Below are positions 53,767 to 62,740 of a stretch of 64,000 nt of DNA, in pieces (position 1 is the first letter of the stretch; the number at the start of each line of letters is the position of its first letter). Source of the DNA: Paractinoplanes tereljensis (GTDB lineage Bacteria; Actinomycetota; Actinomycetes; Mycobacteriales; Micromonosporaceae); the NCBI RefSeq assembly GCF_016862435.1, contig NZ_BOMY01000060.1, forward strand, positions 62,001 through 126,000, given 5' to 3'. The notes beneath the pieces were generated by a model. It was given only the letters and a program-made list of their open reading frames with translations. It was not told where the DNA came from and made no database searches. The translations under genes were made by a program, and so were the position numbers.

Positions 53767-54941
53767 GACGCCTGCTCGAAGGCCATGTCGCTGGCCAGTA
53801 CGGCGGCGCCGGTCACCCCGGCGCGACCGCCCAGCTCGGACAGCACGACCGGAAGGTTGCCGGTGGCCAGCGGCAACGACCGGCGGTAGACGACGCTGCG
53901 GATCTCAGCCAGTAGCACGTGCCCGAGTTGGGCCAAACCACCCCCGATCACGATCATCGAAGGGTTGGCGAAGGAGACCAGCGTGGCGAGGACCCCACCG
54001 ACCCGCCGGCCGCCCTCGCGGATCAGCCGGATGCAGGTGACGTCCCCCTCGGCCGCCCCCTCCGCCACGTCCCGGGCGGTCAGCTCCTCGGCCCCGGCGA
54101 GCCGCTCGGCCAGCGCCGGTGACTCCCCCGCCCGGGCCGCCGCGAGCGCGTCACGGGCCAGCGCGGCCCCGCTGAACAGCGCCTCCAGGCAGCCCGCGTT
54201 GCCGCAGGAGCAGAACGGCCCGTTCGCATCGACCTGGATGTGCCCGATGTCGCCGGCGCACCCGTCGATCCCCCGATAGACCGTGCCGCCGAGATGGATG
54301 CCGCACCCGATCCCGGTGCCGATCTTGACGAACAGGAAGTCGTCCACCGAGTGCGCGACCCCGCCGTGCCGTTCGCCGATGGCCATGATGTTGACGTCGT
54401 TGTCCACCACGGCCGGGCAGCCGTGCTCGCGGGCCAGCAGCTCGCGCACCGGGTAACGGTCCCAGCCCGGCATGATCGGCGGCGACACCGGAACCCCGTC
54501 CCGGAAGCTGACCGGGCCGGGCACCCCGATGCCCACCCCGTCGAGCCGCTCGTAGGCGCCGTCGATGCGGGCCTTGGCCAGCAGTTCGTTGACCCGCTGC
54601 AGGATCACCTTGGGCCCGGACCGGATGTCGGCGGCCTCGCGATAGGTGGCCACCGGTTCCAGCCGCCCGTTCACCACCTCGATGTCGATCGAGCTGGCCC
54701 CGAGGTCGACGGCCGCGAACCGCAACCGCGGATGGATCTCGACAAGCGTCGAGCGCCGCCCGCCGCGCGACGCCGCCATCCCGGCCTCGGCGATCAGCCC
54801 GACCCCGACCAGGCGCTCGACCTCGGCGAGGAGGCGCGGCCGGGTCAGCTCCAACCGGTCCCCGAGCTCGGCCCGGGAAACCGCCCCTTCGTCCCGCAGA
54901 AGCCGCAAAATCCGCAGGTGGGGAGCATCGGCATGAAACAC
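53763..54941 (-). CDS. ROK-family regulator heading the second sugar operon
   Basis: The 392-aa protein has an N-terminal HTH (PHLRILRLLRDEGAVSRAELGDRLELTRPRLLAEVERLVGVGLIAE) and a ROK domain with VKIGTGIGCGIHLGGTVYRG and zinc motif CSCGNAGCLEALFSG. Unlike the first ROK regulator it keeps a good ATP/sugar site, so kinase activity is conceivable. GTG 54941 is preceded by GGAGG 5 nt upstream. It is the first gene of its own operon, overlapping the ATPase start, so it is probably autoregulated. Confidence 0.9.
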   Translation of the reverse strand: MFHADAPHLRILRLLRDEGAVSRAELGDRLELTRPRLLAEVERLVGVGLIAEAGMAASRGGRRSTLVEIHPRLRFAAVDLGASSIDIEVVNGRLEPVATYREAADIRSGPKVILQRVNELLAKARIDGAYERLDGVGIGVPGPVSFRDGVPVSPPIMPGWDRYPVRELLAREHGCPAVVDNDVNIMAIGERHGGVAHSVDDFLFVKIGTGIGCGIHLGGTVYRGIDGCAGDIGHIQVDANGPFCSCGNAGCLEALFSGAALARDALAAARAGESPALAERLAGAEELTARDVAEGAAEGDVTCIRLIREGGRRVGGVLATLVSFANPSMIVIGGGLAQLGHVLLAEIRSVVYRRSLPLATGNLPVVLSELGGRAGVTGAAVLASDMAFEQAS

Positions 54942-55037
54942 GGACACCTCCGGACCGCACTGTCGAACACCTGGTGTTGTGTCGGTCACACTAGGCTCGT
55001 TCTGCCGCAGCAGTCCAGACCTTCTCCCGAATCTCTC

Positions 55038-55067
55038 CCAACTTTCGTCACCAAAAGCAAAAGTTGG
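55038..55067. promoter_or_regulatory. Inverted repeat, candidate ROK operator
   Basis: CCAACTTT (55038-55045) and AAAGTTGG (55060-55067) are perfect 8-bp arms around a 14-nt spacer, about 100 bp upstream of the ROK start. ROK repressors often bind such AT-containing dyads. It also lies 150 bp before the BrkB gene. The 55068-55219 interval holds no other feature. Confidence 0.45.
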
Positions 55068-55219
55068 CAGCGGATGGTCGTGCCAGTCCCCGCTCCGGGG
55101 CGTTAGGAAGGCGCGCTGCGTGGGCATTGCAGTACTGGTCGTATTCGCACGTGGCGGGGAGGTTGAGCACGTGCGGAGGGCTGCCGTGATGACTGCCTTC
55201 GCCCGGATGGGATCCCGTT

Positions 55220-56455
55220 ATGAAGCTTTTCCACAGGTCCGACTCGGAAGCCGGCAGGTCCGACCCGGAAGCCGGCCGATCCGCCCCGGAAGCCGCCCCG
55301 TCCGCCCCGGAAACCGCCCGGCCCGCTCCGGAAACCGCCAGGTCCGACTCGCCGGCCGGGACTGATCGCCGCTCCGAGGATCGTGCGGAGCGCGACGAGA
55401 AGGCCTACGCGACAGGCTCTGACGACTACGACATCGCCGCCGCGGCCACCACCAAGACGGGTCCGGAGAAGGCCTATGACGGAAAGGCCACGCCGCCCGA
55501 AGCCGGGCCCGATCACCCCAGCCAGCTCGGCGCCAAGGGGCTGGTCGCCGCGATCAAGCGCACCTTCAAGCAGTTCTCCGAGGACAACATCTCGGACTGG
55601 GCGGCCGCCCTCACCTACTACGGCGTGCTGTCGATCTTCCCGGGTGCGCTGGTGCTGGTGTCGCTGGCCGGCCTGCTCGGGCCGAACGGGCAGGAGACGG
55701 TCAAGGACACGGTCAGCGAGCTGACCGGCAACGAGCAGATCACCACCCTGGTCAACACCGTGCTCGACAACGTCAGCGACAGCGGCGCGTCCAGCTTCAC
55801 CGCGATCCTCGGTATCGTGCTGGCCTTCTGGTCGGCCTCCGGGTACACCGCAGCGTTCATGCGTGCCTCGAACGCCGTCTACGACGTGCCCGAGGGCCGG
55901 CCGATCTGGAAGACCCTGCCGATCCGGGTCTCGGTCACCGGGATCATCGGCCTCATGCTTGTCGCGTCGGCCGTCATCGTGGTCTTCACCGGCGACGTGG
56001 CGCGGGTGGTCGGCGAGAAGCTCGGCTTCGGCGGCGTCGCCGTGACCACCTGGAACATCGCCAAGTGGCCGGTGCTGATCGTGCTGATCAGCCTGATGTT
56101 CGCGATCCTCTACTGGGCGTCGCCGAACGCCAAGACCGGCGGTTTCCGGTGGGTCAGCCCCGGCGGCATCTTCGCCGTGGTGCTCTGGCTCATCGCGTCC
56201 GGCGCGTTCGCGATCTACCTGGGCAACTTCGCCAACTACGACAAGACGTACGGCACGCTCGGTGGCGTCATCGCCTTCCTGGTCTGGCTGTGGATCTCGA
56301 ACATCGCCATCCTGCTCGGCGCCGAACTCGACGCCGAACTGGAGCGGGGCCGGGCCATCGCGGCCGGCCATGACCCCTCTGACGAGCCCTTCCTGGAGCT
56401 GCGCGACGACCGCAAGCTCAAGAAGGGCAGCGAACGCGGCCTGAGCACAAACTGA
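55220..56455 (+). CDS. YihY/BrkB-family membrane protein
   Basis: The 411-aa protein has a long, charged, disordered N-terminus (1-100) and then the YihY/BrkB core with about six helices: ISDWAAALTYYGVLSIFPGALVLVSL, FWSASGYTAAFMRASNAVYDV, FRWVSPGGIFAVVLWLIASGAFAIYL, GTLGGVIAFLVWLWISNIAILLGAELDAELER. The last motif is diagnostic. Function in transport or envelope stability is not settled. It ends at a strong terminator. Confidence 0.93.
   Translation: MKLFHRSDSEAGRSDPEAGRSAPEAAPSAPETARPAPETARSDSPAGTDRRSEDRAERDEKAYATGSDDYDIAAAATTKTGPEKAYDGKATPPEAGPDHPSQLGAKGLVAAIKRTFKQFSEDNISDWAAALTYYGVLSIFPGALVLVSLAGLLGPNGQETVKDTVSELTGNEQITTLVNTVLDNVSDSGASSFTAILGIVLAFWSASGYTAAFMRASNAVYDVPEGRPIWKTLPIRVSVTGIIGLMLVASAVIVVFTGDVARVVGEKLGFGGVAVTTWNIAKWPVLIVLISLMFAILYWASPNAKTGGFRWVSPGGIFAVVLWLIASGAFAIYLGNFANYDKTYGTLGGVIAFLVWLWISNIAILLGAELDAELERGRAIAAGHDPSDEPFLELRDDRKLKKGSERGLSTN
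55238..55363 (+). repeat. In-frame 21-bp tandem repeats in the BrkB gene
   Basis: Units of 21 bp at 55238, 55259, 55280, 55301, 55322 and a diverged sixth at 55343 encode heptads S-(D/A)-(S/P)-E-(A/T)-(A/G)-x. The N-terminal tail is thus a repeat-built acidic linker that can change in length without frameshift. Confidence 0.8.
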
Positions 56456-56466
56456 GCGGCGCACCC

Positions 56467-56512
56467 GGCGGCCGCGCACCAGCTTCGGCTGATGCGCGGC
56501 CGCCGTCCTATT
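56467..56512. terminator. Terminator after BrkB gene, UUCG-capped
   Basis: A 12-bp stem (56467-56478 with 56493-56504) is continued by CAGC/GCTG capped by TTCG, and followed by CCTATTTGT. It separates BrkB from the convergent ABC permease. Confidence 0.85.
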
Positions 56513-56530
56513 TGTCCAAGAAGCAGCCGC

Positions 56531-57340
56531 TCACTTGCACAGCATCCCGGTCATCCGGCGGCCCGCCACCGCGAGGCCGAGCCCCAGCAGAGCCAGCAGG
56601 TAGAGCACGTCCAGAGCCTGGGTCCAGCCCACCGGGCCCAGGCTCAGCGCGCGGGCCAGGTCGACCGACCGGTACAGCGGGGTCGCCTCGATCACCCAGC
56701 GCAACCAGTCGGGATAAGCCGTCGCGGGCACGAACGTGCCGGAGAACAGGAACAGCGCGAACTGCCCCGAGAAGATCAGGTCGAACTCCTGCCAGCTGCG
56801 GATCAACGTGGAGATCGTCATGCCGAGCGCGCCGAAGGCGAAGCCGATCAGGACCGCGGCCGGAAGCATCGCGAGGGCCCGGGCCGACGACGTCAGGTCC
56901 ATCGCCACCATGATCACCAGGAACGCGGCCGAGTAGAGCACCCCGCGCACCATCGCCCAGGCCAGCTCGCCCAGGGCGATCTCGATGGGCCGCACCGGCG
57001 TCGCGAGGATCCCCTCGTACAGCCGCATGAACTTCATCTTCCCGAAGAAGTTGAAGGTCGTCTCGGACAGCGCGCCGGTCATCGCGGACGCCGCCAGCAT
57101 GGCCGGCGCCACGAACTCGGCGTAGCCGACGAGACGGCCGTCCGGCAGCGCGATGTCACCGATCAGGTCGCCGACCCCGACGCCGATCGAGAACAGATAG
57201 AGCACCGGCTCCAGGAAGCCGGAGACCATCACCACCCAGTACGTCGAGCGCAGGGTGTTGATGTTGCGCTCGGTCACCGACGCGGACCGCCGGCCCATCC
57301 CCTCGAACGAGACCAGTCGCGGCAGAACGAAAGTCACCAT
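56531..57340 (-). CDS. ABC-2 type permease (DrrB-like), second subunit
   Basis: The 269-aa protein has about six helices and the ABC2_membrane pattern: VGYAEFVAPAMLAASAMTGALSETTFNFFGKMKFMRLYEGILATPVRPIEIALGE, then a long inner region ending FLFSGTFVPATAYPDWLRW. It pairs with the neighbouring permease and ATPase in a DrrAB/NodIJ-type exporter. Starts 1 bp after the preceding stop. Confidence 0.9.
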   Translation of the reverse strand: MVTFVLPRLVSFEGMGRRSASVTERNINTLRSTYWVVMVSGFLEPVLYLFSIGVGVGDLIGDIALPDGRLVGYAEFVAPAMLAASAMTGALSETTFNFFGKMKFMRLYEGILATPVRPIEIALGELAWAMVRGVLYSAAFLVIMVAMDLTSSARALAMLPAAVLIGFAFGALGMTISTLIRSWQEFDLIFSGQFALFLFSGTFVPATAYPDWLRWVIEATPLYRSVDLARALSLGPVGWTQALDVLYLLALLGLGLAVAGRRMTGMLCK

Positions 57341-57341
57341 G

Positions 57342-58100
57342 TCAGACCGCCAACCGGCGCTGGAACAGCCGGTGCGCCAGCAGCCACCCGGCCGCGCACC
57401 AGAGGAGCAGATAGACCACGTGCAGCAGGCCGAGCCAGCCCGGCGCGAGCCCCAGCATCGAGTCCCGGCTCAGCTCGACGCCGTGCCACAGCGGCAGCGC
57501 GTAGGCCACCCAGCGCAGCACCACCGGCAGCGACTCCACCGGGAAGAACACCCCGGAGAACAGTGACATCGGCAGCACCGCGAACCGCATCAGGATCGCC
57601 AGGTAGCTGTCGCTGCTGATGCTCGCGCTGTAGGCCACCGTCGGCGCCGCCACCGCCAGCCCGACCAGCAGCGACACCACCAGGGTCATCGGCGCCCACC
57701 ACGAGTGCACCGCCCCGAACAGCGCCGCCACCCCGAGGAACGCCGCCGCGCTGGTCAGCACCCGGAACACCATGAACGCCAGGTGACCGCCGAGGATGTC
57801 ACCCACCCGCAGCGGCGCCGCGGCCTGGGCGAAGTAGACCTTCAGCCACTCGAAGTAGCTCAGCACCGGCCAGGTCGCCTCGCCGAACGCGGTCTGCACC
57901 GCGGTCGACGCGATCAGGCCCGGCACGATCCAGTCGAGATAGGGCACCCCGCCGACCCCGCCGGACACGTAGGCCCCGACGCCGACCCCGAACCCCACCA
58001 TCGTCAGCAGCGGCAGGACCAGCGTGGACAGCGCGCTCGACCGCCAGGTGCGGCGATAGTTGACCAGGTGGTACTCCAACACGTACGCCCCGGCGACCAT
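57342..58100 (-). CDS. ABC-2 type permease (DrrB-like), first subunit
   Basis: The 252-aa protein has six helices with YLDWIVPGLIASTAVQTAFGEATWPVLSYFEWLKVYFAQAAAPLRVGDILGGH and FSGVFFPVESLPVVLRWVAYALPLW. It is a paralogue of the next gene; the two probably form a heterodimer. Its ATG shares one base with the ATPase stop (TGATG). The substrate could be a lipid, antibiotic or polysaccharide. Confidence 0.9.
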   Translation of the reverse strand: MVAGAYVLEYHLVNYRRTWRSSALSTLVLPLLTMVGFGVGVGAYVSGGVGGVPYLDWIVPGLIASTAVQTAFGEATWPVLSYFEWLKVYFAQAAAPLRVGDILGGHLAFMVFRVLTSAAAFLGVAALFGAVHSWWAPMTLVVSLLVGLAVAAPTVAYSASISSDSYLAILMRFAVLPMSLFSGVFFPVESLPVVLRWVAYALPLWHGVELSRDSMLGLAPGWLGLLHVVYLLLWCAAGWLLAHRLFQRRLAV

Positions 58101-59023
58101 CAGTCCACCAGCGTTCGGCCGGTGAGGTGCAGGAACACGTCCTCCAGGCTGCTGCGCCGGACCAGCACGCTGGCCGGGGCCAGCGACCGGTGCTGCACCT
58201 CGGCCACCGCCGCGTCGCCGTCGGTCACGTAGAGCAGGATGCGATCGGGCAGCACCTCGAGCCGCTCGCCCAGGCCGGCCAGCTTCTCCGCGTAGGGCTC
58301 CTGCGACTCGGCGGCGAACCGCAACTCCACCACCTCGCGCGTCGAATACTGCTCGATCAGCGCCCGCGGCGAACCCTCGGCCACGATCCGGCCGGCGTCC
58401 ATCACCACCAGCCGGTCGCACAGCTGCTCGGCCTCGTCCATGTAATGCGTGGTCAGCACCAGCGTCACGCCCTGCTGCTTGAGCCGGAACAGCCGCTCCC
58501 ACACCAGGTGCCGGGCCTGCGGGTCGAGACCGGTGGTCGGCTCGTCGAGCAGCACGATCTCGGGCTCGTTGACCAGCGCCCGGGCGATCGTCAGCCGCCG
58601 TTTCATGCCGCCGGACAGCGGCTCGACCTTGCTGTCACCACGCTCGGTCAGCTGCACGAACTCCAGCAACTCGGCGGCCCGCTGCCGGGCCACCTTGCGC
58701 GGAATCCCGAAGAACCGGGCGTAGGTCGACAGGTTTTCCCGGACGGTCAGCTCGATGTCCAGATTGTCGAGCTGAGGGCACACTCCGAGCTTCGCGCGGA
58801 TCTTCGGCCCGTCCCGCCGCGGGTCCAGCCCGAGAATGCGCAGCACACCGTCGGTCGGCGGGGACACACACCCGATCATGCGCATTGTCGAACTCTTGCC
58901 GGCGCCGTTCGGGCCGAGGAACCCGAACGCCTCGCCCCGGCGCACATCGACGTCGATGCCGTCGACCGCCGTGAAATCGCCGAACCGCTTCACCAGTCCG
59001 CGCGCATGTATGAGGGAATCCAC
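58100..59023 (-). CDS. ABC exporter ATP-binding protein (DrrA/NodI type)
   Basis: The 307-aa protein has Walker A GPNGAGKS (37-44), Q-loop CPQLDNL, signature LSGGMKRRLTIARAL, LLDEPTTGLDPQAR and a C-terminal extension with EDVFLHLTGRTL, all typical of NodI/DrrA. GTG start at 59023. It drives the two DrrB-like permeases downstream in a resistance- or lipid-export system. Confidence 0.93.
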   Translation of the reverse strand: MDSLIHARGLVKRFGDFTAVDGIDVDVRRGEAFGFLGPNGAGKSSTMRMIGCVSPPTDGVLRILGLDPRRDGPKIRAKLGVCPQLDNLDIELTVRENLSTYARFFGIPRKVARQRAAELLEFVQLTERGDSKVEPLSGGMKRRLTIARALVNEPEIVLLDEPTTGLDPQARHLVWERLFRLKQQGVTLVLTTHYMDEAEQLCDRLVVMDAGRIVAEGSPRALIEQYSTREVVELRFAAESQEPYAEKLAGLGERLEVLPDRILLYVTDGDAAVAEVQHRSLAPASVLVRRSSLEDVFLHLTGRTLVD

Positions 59024-59056
59024 GGCGATGACCCTAGATCGGGGGTACGACAGAAA

Positions 59057-59578
59057 TCACTCCGGCGGGGCGGTGGCCTCCTGCGCCGCCGCCACCAGCT
59101 GACCGGTCAGCTCGGTGACCGCCGGCAGCTTCACCGGCGTGCCCGCGTCGTAGCGGACCGCCCAGCTCAGCCCGTTCTTCCCGGGCACCCGCCGGCCCAC
59201 CACCCGCACCCCGCCGGCGTTCAGCGGATGATGCGACGTGTACGCCACCGACCGGGTCACCCGGCTGCGCACCTGATCGGGCAGCTGGCCCGGCTCCAGC
59301 AGCAGGTAACTCACCACCGGGCCGTCGACCAGCACGACGTACTCCGTGCGGTCCTCGGCCAGCTCGGCCGGGGTGATCCGCAGCTCCCGGCCGGACCACG
59401 CCGCCTTGTGGATCTCGTGCCAGCCCAGCTGCTTCCCACCCGGGAGCCACAACCCGTGGTTGGTGGCGACCAGCGCCTGGTCGCCGTCGAGGGCGGCCCA
59501 GGCCACCACCCGCTCGTCCGGGCCCAGCGCGGGCCGCAGCGCCGCCGGGAGCTTGGGCCTACGTCGAAGAAGGTTCAC
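59057..59578 (-). CDS. Hypothetical protein coupled to dnaG
   Basis: The 173-aa product (MNLLRRRPKLPAALRPALGPDERVVAWAALDG) is an alpha/beta protein without signal peptide; it contains LVATNHGLWLPGGKQLGWHEIHKAAW and SHHPLNAGGVRVVGRRVPG. Similar actinobacterial proteins with a PH-like pattern are found after dnaG. The GTG overlaps the dnaG stop (GTGA), so translation is coupled. No function is known. Confidence 0.75.
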   Translation of the reverse strand: MNLLRRRPKLPAALRPALGPDERVVAWAALDGDQALVATNHGLWLPGGKQLGWHEIHKAAWSGRELRITPAELAEDRTEYVVLVDGPVVSYLLLEPGQLPDQVRSRVTRSVAYTSHHPLNAGGVRVVGRRVPGKNGLSWAVRYDAGTPVKLPAVTELTGQLVAAAQEATAPPE

Positions 59579-61440
59579 AGTCCACCTGCCGCCTGATCGC
59601 GCAACGCGCGCGCCTGCTGTTCGAGGGAGAAGAGCTCGCCGGCCAACGCCAGGTACTCATCCTTGTGCGCCACCGGGTTCAGCCGCTGCACCTTCGACTT
59701 CAGATCACGAATCCGGGTGGTCACCGAACCCACCTGCAACCTCGCCAGGGTGATCTGCACATAGCGCGGATCGACCACGCCGTCGGTGCGCAGCGGCTCG
59801 ACCGACAGCTCCGAGATCAGCCCCTTGCCGGCCAGGTCGTCGCAGCAGTCGCGCACCTTCTCGATCCACACCACGCCACCCGACGACGCCGACGAGGCGC
59901 CCCCGGCCGCGGCGATGGCCGTCCGGATCGCCTGGTAGACCGGGTCGCCGTAGTCCTCGGCACCGACCGTGTCGAACATCGGCCCGGCCAGCACCGGCTC
60001 CTGCAGCGCCAGTTTCAGCGACTCGCGCTCGACCAGCCGCTGCGGGGCCAAGGGGGTCCGCGCGGCCGGCCGGGACGCCTCCTCCGAGGCGGCACCACGC
60101 AGGGCCGAGTTCACCGCCCGCTGCACCGGTTCCAGGTCCATCCCGAGGTCGCCGGCCAGCTTCCGCGCGTACTCCGGACGTTTTTCCCGGTCCTTGATCT
60201 TGGCGACCAGCGGGGCGGCCCGGCGCATCGCCTCGACCCGGCCCTCCACCGTGTCCAGATCGAACTTGCCGATCGTGTGCCGCAACGCGAAGTCGACGAG
60301 CGGTTCCCGCCCGGCGATCATGTCGCGCACCGCGAGATCGCCCCGGGCCAGCCGCAACTCGCACGGGTCCATGTTGTCCGGGCTGACCGCGATGAACGTG
60401 CGCCCGACGAACCGCTGGTCCTCCTCGAAGGCGCGCAGCGCCGCCTTCTGCCCGGCCGCGTCCCCGTCGAAGGTGTAGATGATCTCGCCGGTGAAGCTGT
60501 CGCTGTCCATCAGCAGCCGGCGCAGCACCCCGATGTGATCGATCCCGAACGCCGTGCCGCAGGTCGCCACCGCCGTCGGCTCGCCCGCCTCGTGGCACGC
60601 CATCACGTCGGTGTAACCCTCCACGATGACCGCCCGGCCACGCTTCGCGATCTCGCGTTTCGCCTGGTCGATGCCGTAGAGCACGTGCGACTTCTTGTAG
60701 AGCGGCGACTCCGGCGTGTTCAGGTATTTCGGGCCGTCATCGTCGTCGAACAGCTTGCGCGCGCCGAACCCGATCACGTCGCCGGTCAGATCCTTGATCG
60801 GCCACAGCAGCCGGCGCCGGAACCGGTCGATGAGCGAACCGGACCGGGCCGGCTTGGTCAGCCCGGCGGTGTTCAGCTCGTCGGCCGTGAAGCCCTTCAT
60901 CCGCAGATGCTTGGCCAGGGCGTCCCACGAGTCCGGCGCGAACCCGCAGCCGTACCGCTCGGCGGCGTCCCGCCCGAACCCGCGCTGGGCGAGGAACTCC
61001 CGCGCCTTGCGCGCCCCCGGCGTGCTGAGCTGCTCACGGTAGAAATCGGACGCGGCGACATGCGCCGCGAGCAGCCGCTGCCGCTGCCCGGCCTGCGGCC
61101 GCGGCCCCGGGCTGGGCGAATTGTCGGTCTCATACCGAAGCTGAATCCCGGCCCGCGAAGCCAGCCGCTCAATCGACTCGATGAACGACAGATGCTCCGC
61201 GTCCATCAGGTACTTGATGGCGTCGCCACCCTGGCCGCACCCGTGGCAAAAGTAGACATTCCGGGCGGGAGCCACCGTGAACGACGGGGTCTTCTCGTCG
61301 TGGAAAGGGCACAGGCCCTTCAGGTTGCCGCCGCCGGCCGACCGCAGCGTCACCGTCTCGCCGATGATGTCGGCGATCGACGTGCGGTCGCGGACCAGCG
61401 CGATGTCCTCGTCCTTGACCCTGCCCGCCACGGCATACAT
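59575..61440 (-). CDS. dnaG: DNA primase
   Basis: The 621-aa protein has the CHC2 zinc finger C44, H47, C65, C68 (LCPFHDEKTPSF, VYFCHGCGQGGD), the RNA polymerase domain RFRRRLLWPIKDLTGDVIGFGAR and TOPRIM VIVEGYTDVMACH with IIYTFDGDAAGQKA. It lays RNA primers at the replication fork. ATG 61440 is used; GTG 61431 (VAGRVKDEDIALV) is close to family starts and also fits. It follows dgt by 11 bp. Confidence 0.96.
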   Translation of the reverse strand: MYAVAGRVKDEDIALVRDRTSIADIIGETVTLRSAGGGNLKGLCPFHDEKTPSFTVAPARNVYFCHGCGQGGDAIKYLMDAEHLSFIESIERLASRAGIQLRYETDNSPSPGPRPQAGQRQRLLAAHVAASDFYREQLSTPGARKAREFLAQRGFGRDAAERYGCGFAPDSWDALAKHLRMKGFTADELNTAGLTKPARSGSLIDRFRRRLLWPIKDLTGDVIGFGARKLFDDDDGPKYLNTPESPLYKKSHVLYGIDQAKREIAKRGRAVIVEGYTDVMACHEAGEPTAVATCGTAFGIDHIGVLRRLLMDSDSFTGEIIYTFDGDAAGQKAALRAFEEDQRFVGRTFIAVSPDNMDPCELRLARGDLAVRDMIAGREPLVDFALRHTIGKFDLDTVEGRVEAMRRAAPLVAKIKDREKRPEYARKLAGDLGMDLEPVQRAVNSALRGAASEEASRPAARTPLAPQRLVERESLKLALQEPVLAGPMFDTVGAEDYGDPVYQAIRTAIAAAGGASSASSGGVVWIEKVRDCCDDLAGKGLISELSVEPLRTDGVVDPRYVQITLARLQVGSVTTRIRDLKSKVQRLNPVAHKDEYLALAGELFSLEQQARALRDQAAGGL

Positions 61441-61451
61441 CCTGCCTCGCG

Positions 61452-62666
61452 TCAGGTGCGCGCCGCCACCAGGGTCCGGTGCCACGCCGCGGCGGCGTGG
61501 TCGGTGAGCGACGCGACCTGGTCGACGACCACTCTGAGTGCGGCGGCGTCACTCTCGGCGGCGGCGTGCAAAGGCCCGAAAACCAGATCCAACCTCTCCG
61601 GCGTACGGGTCAGAGCCTGCACCAACTCGACGAGGATCGTGCGCTGCTGGTCGTACCAGTCCTCGGCGGCCCGGGTCCGCATCACGTAGCGCAACGCCAT
61701 GCCCTTCAGCAGCGCGCACTGGTTACGGACAGTGCGCGGCACGATGAGGTCGGCCTCGTACCGGCGGACCGGATCGGTACCGTAGCGGCTCTGCGTGGCA
61801 CCGACCGCCGAGGCGACGAACCGGCCGGTGAGGATGCTGGTCATCCGTTTGAGGGCGACCTGCGCGGCGAACGTGCCGTCGTAGTCGGCGACCGGCGCGA
61901 CGGCCGGGTCGGCGAGAAGTTGTTCGAGGGCGGCGGCCAGCGCGTCGGCCGGCTCGTCGGAGTAGGTGGCGGCGACGTCGGCGCAGAGCGCGGCCCGCTC
62001 GTCCGGGTCGGCCAGCAGCGGCCGCAGGGTGAGGTAGCCGCCGTGCACGCCGTCCTCGACATCGTGCACGGAGTAGGCGACGTCGTCGGCCCAGTCCATC
62101 ACCTGCGCTTCGAGGCAGCGGCGTTCGCCCAGCTCAGCCGGGTGCATCCAGTCGAAAACGGGGCGGTCATCGGCGTACACCCCGAATTTGCGGGTTGAAG
62201 GTTTGCGGGGCCAGGGGTATTTGGCGCAGGCGTCGAGGGAGGCGCGGGTGAGGTTGAGGCCGGCGCCGGGGACCTTGGCCTCCAGGCGGGTGAGGACGCG
62301 CAGGGTCTGCGCGTTGCCCTCGAAGCCGCCGCAGGACTGGGCGACCGCGTCGAGGGCGTGTTCGCCGTTGTGCCCGAAGGGCGGGTGGCCGAGGTCGTGG
62401 GCCAGTCCGGCGACGTCGACGACGTCCGGGTCGCAGCCGAGCCGGGCGCCCATCTCGCGGGAGATCTGGGCGACCTCCAGCGAGTGCGTCAGCCGCGTAC
62501 GCAGGAAGTCGTCGGACCCGGCCGTGTGCACCTGGGTCTTGGACGCCAGCCGGCGGAAGCCGGCCGAGTGCAGAACGCGAGCCCGATCGCGCTGGTAGGG
62601 CGTCCTTCCGTAGCCGCTGTCCTTGGTCGGTTCGGTAAGCCACCTCTGGGCGTCGAGCGCCGTCAT
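61452..62666 (-). CDS. dgt: Deoxyguanosinetriphosphate triphosphohydrolase
   Basis: The 404-aa HD protein has RVLHSAGFRRLASKTQVHTAGSDDFLRTRLTHSLEVAQISREMG and LAHDLGHPPFGHNGEHALD (HD catalytic site), then MDWADDVAYSVHDVEDGVHGGY. It cleaves dGTP to deoxyguanosine and triphosphate, trimming the dNTP pool. It is just upstream of dnaG, an arrangement common in actinobacteria. Confidence 0.95.
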   Translation of the reverse strand: MTALDAQRWLTEPTKDSGYGRTPYQRDRARVLHSAGFRRLASKTQVHTAGSDDFLRTRLTHSLEVAQISREMGARLGCDPDVVDVAGLAHDLGHPPFGHNGEHALDAVAQSCGGFEGNAQTLRVLTRLEAKVPGAGLNLTRASLDACAKYPWPRKPSTRKFGVYADDRPVFDWMHPAELGERRCLEAQVMDWADDVAYSVHDVEDGVHGGYLTLRPLLADPDERAALCADVAATYSDEPADALAAALEQLLADPAVAPVADYDGTFAAQVALKRMTSILTGRFVASAVGATQSRYGTDPVRRYEADLIVPRTVRNQCALLKGMALRYVMRTRAAEDWYDQQRTILVELVQALTRTPERLDLVFGPLHAAAESDAAALRVVVDQVASLTDHAAAAWHRTLVAART

Positions 62667-62740
62667 GATCCCAGCCTAAGCAGCTCGTATCGGTTGCCGA
62701 TGTAGTAGCCGTGGAGTCCGTTTCTCCGGCCGGCCGGAGT

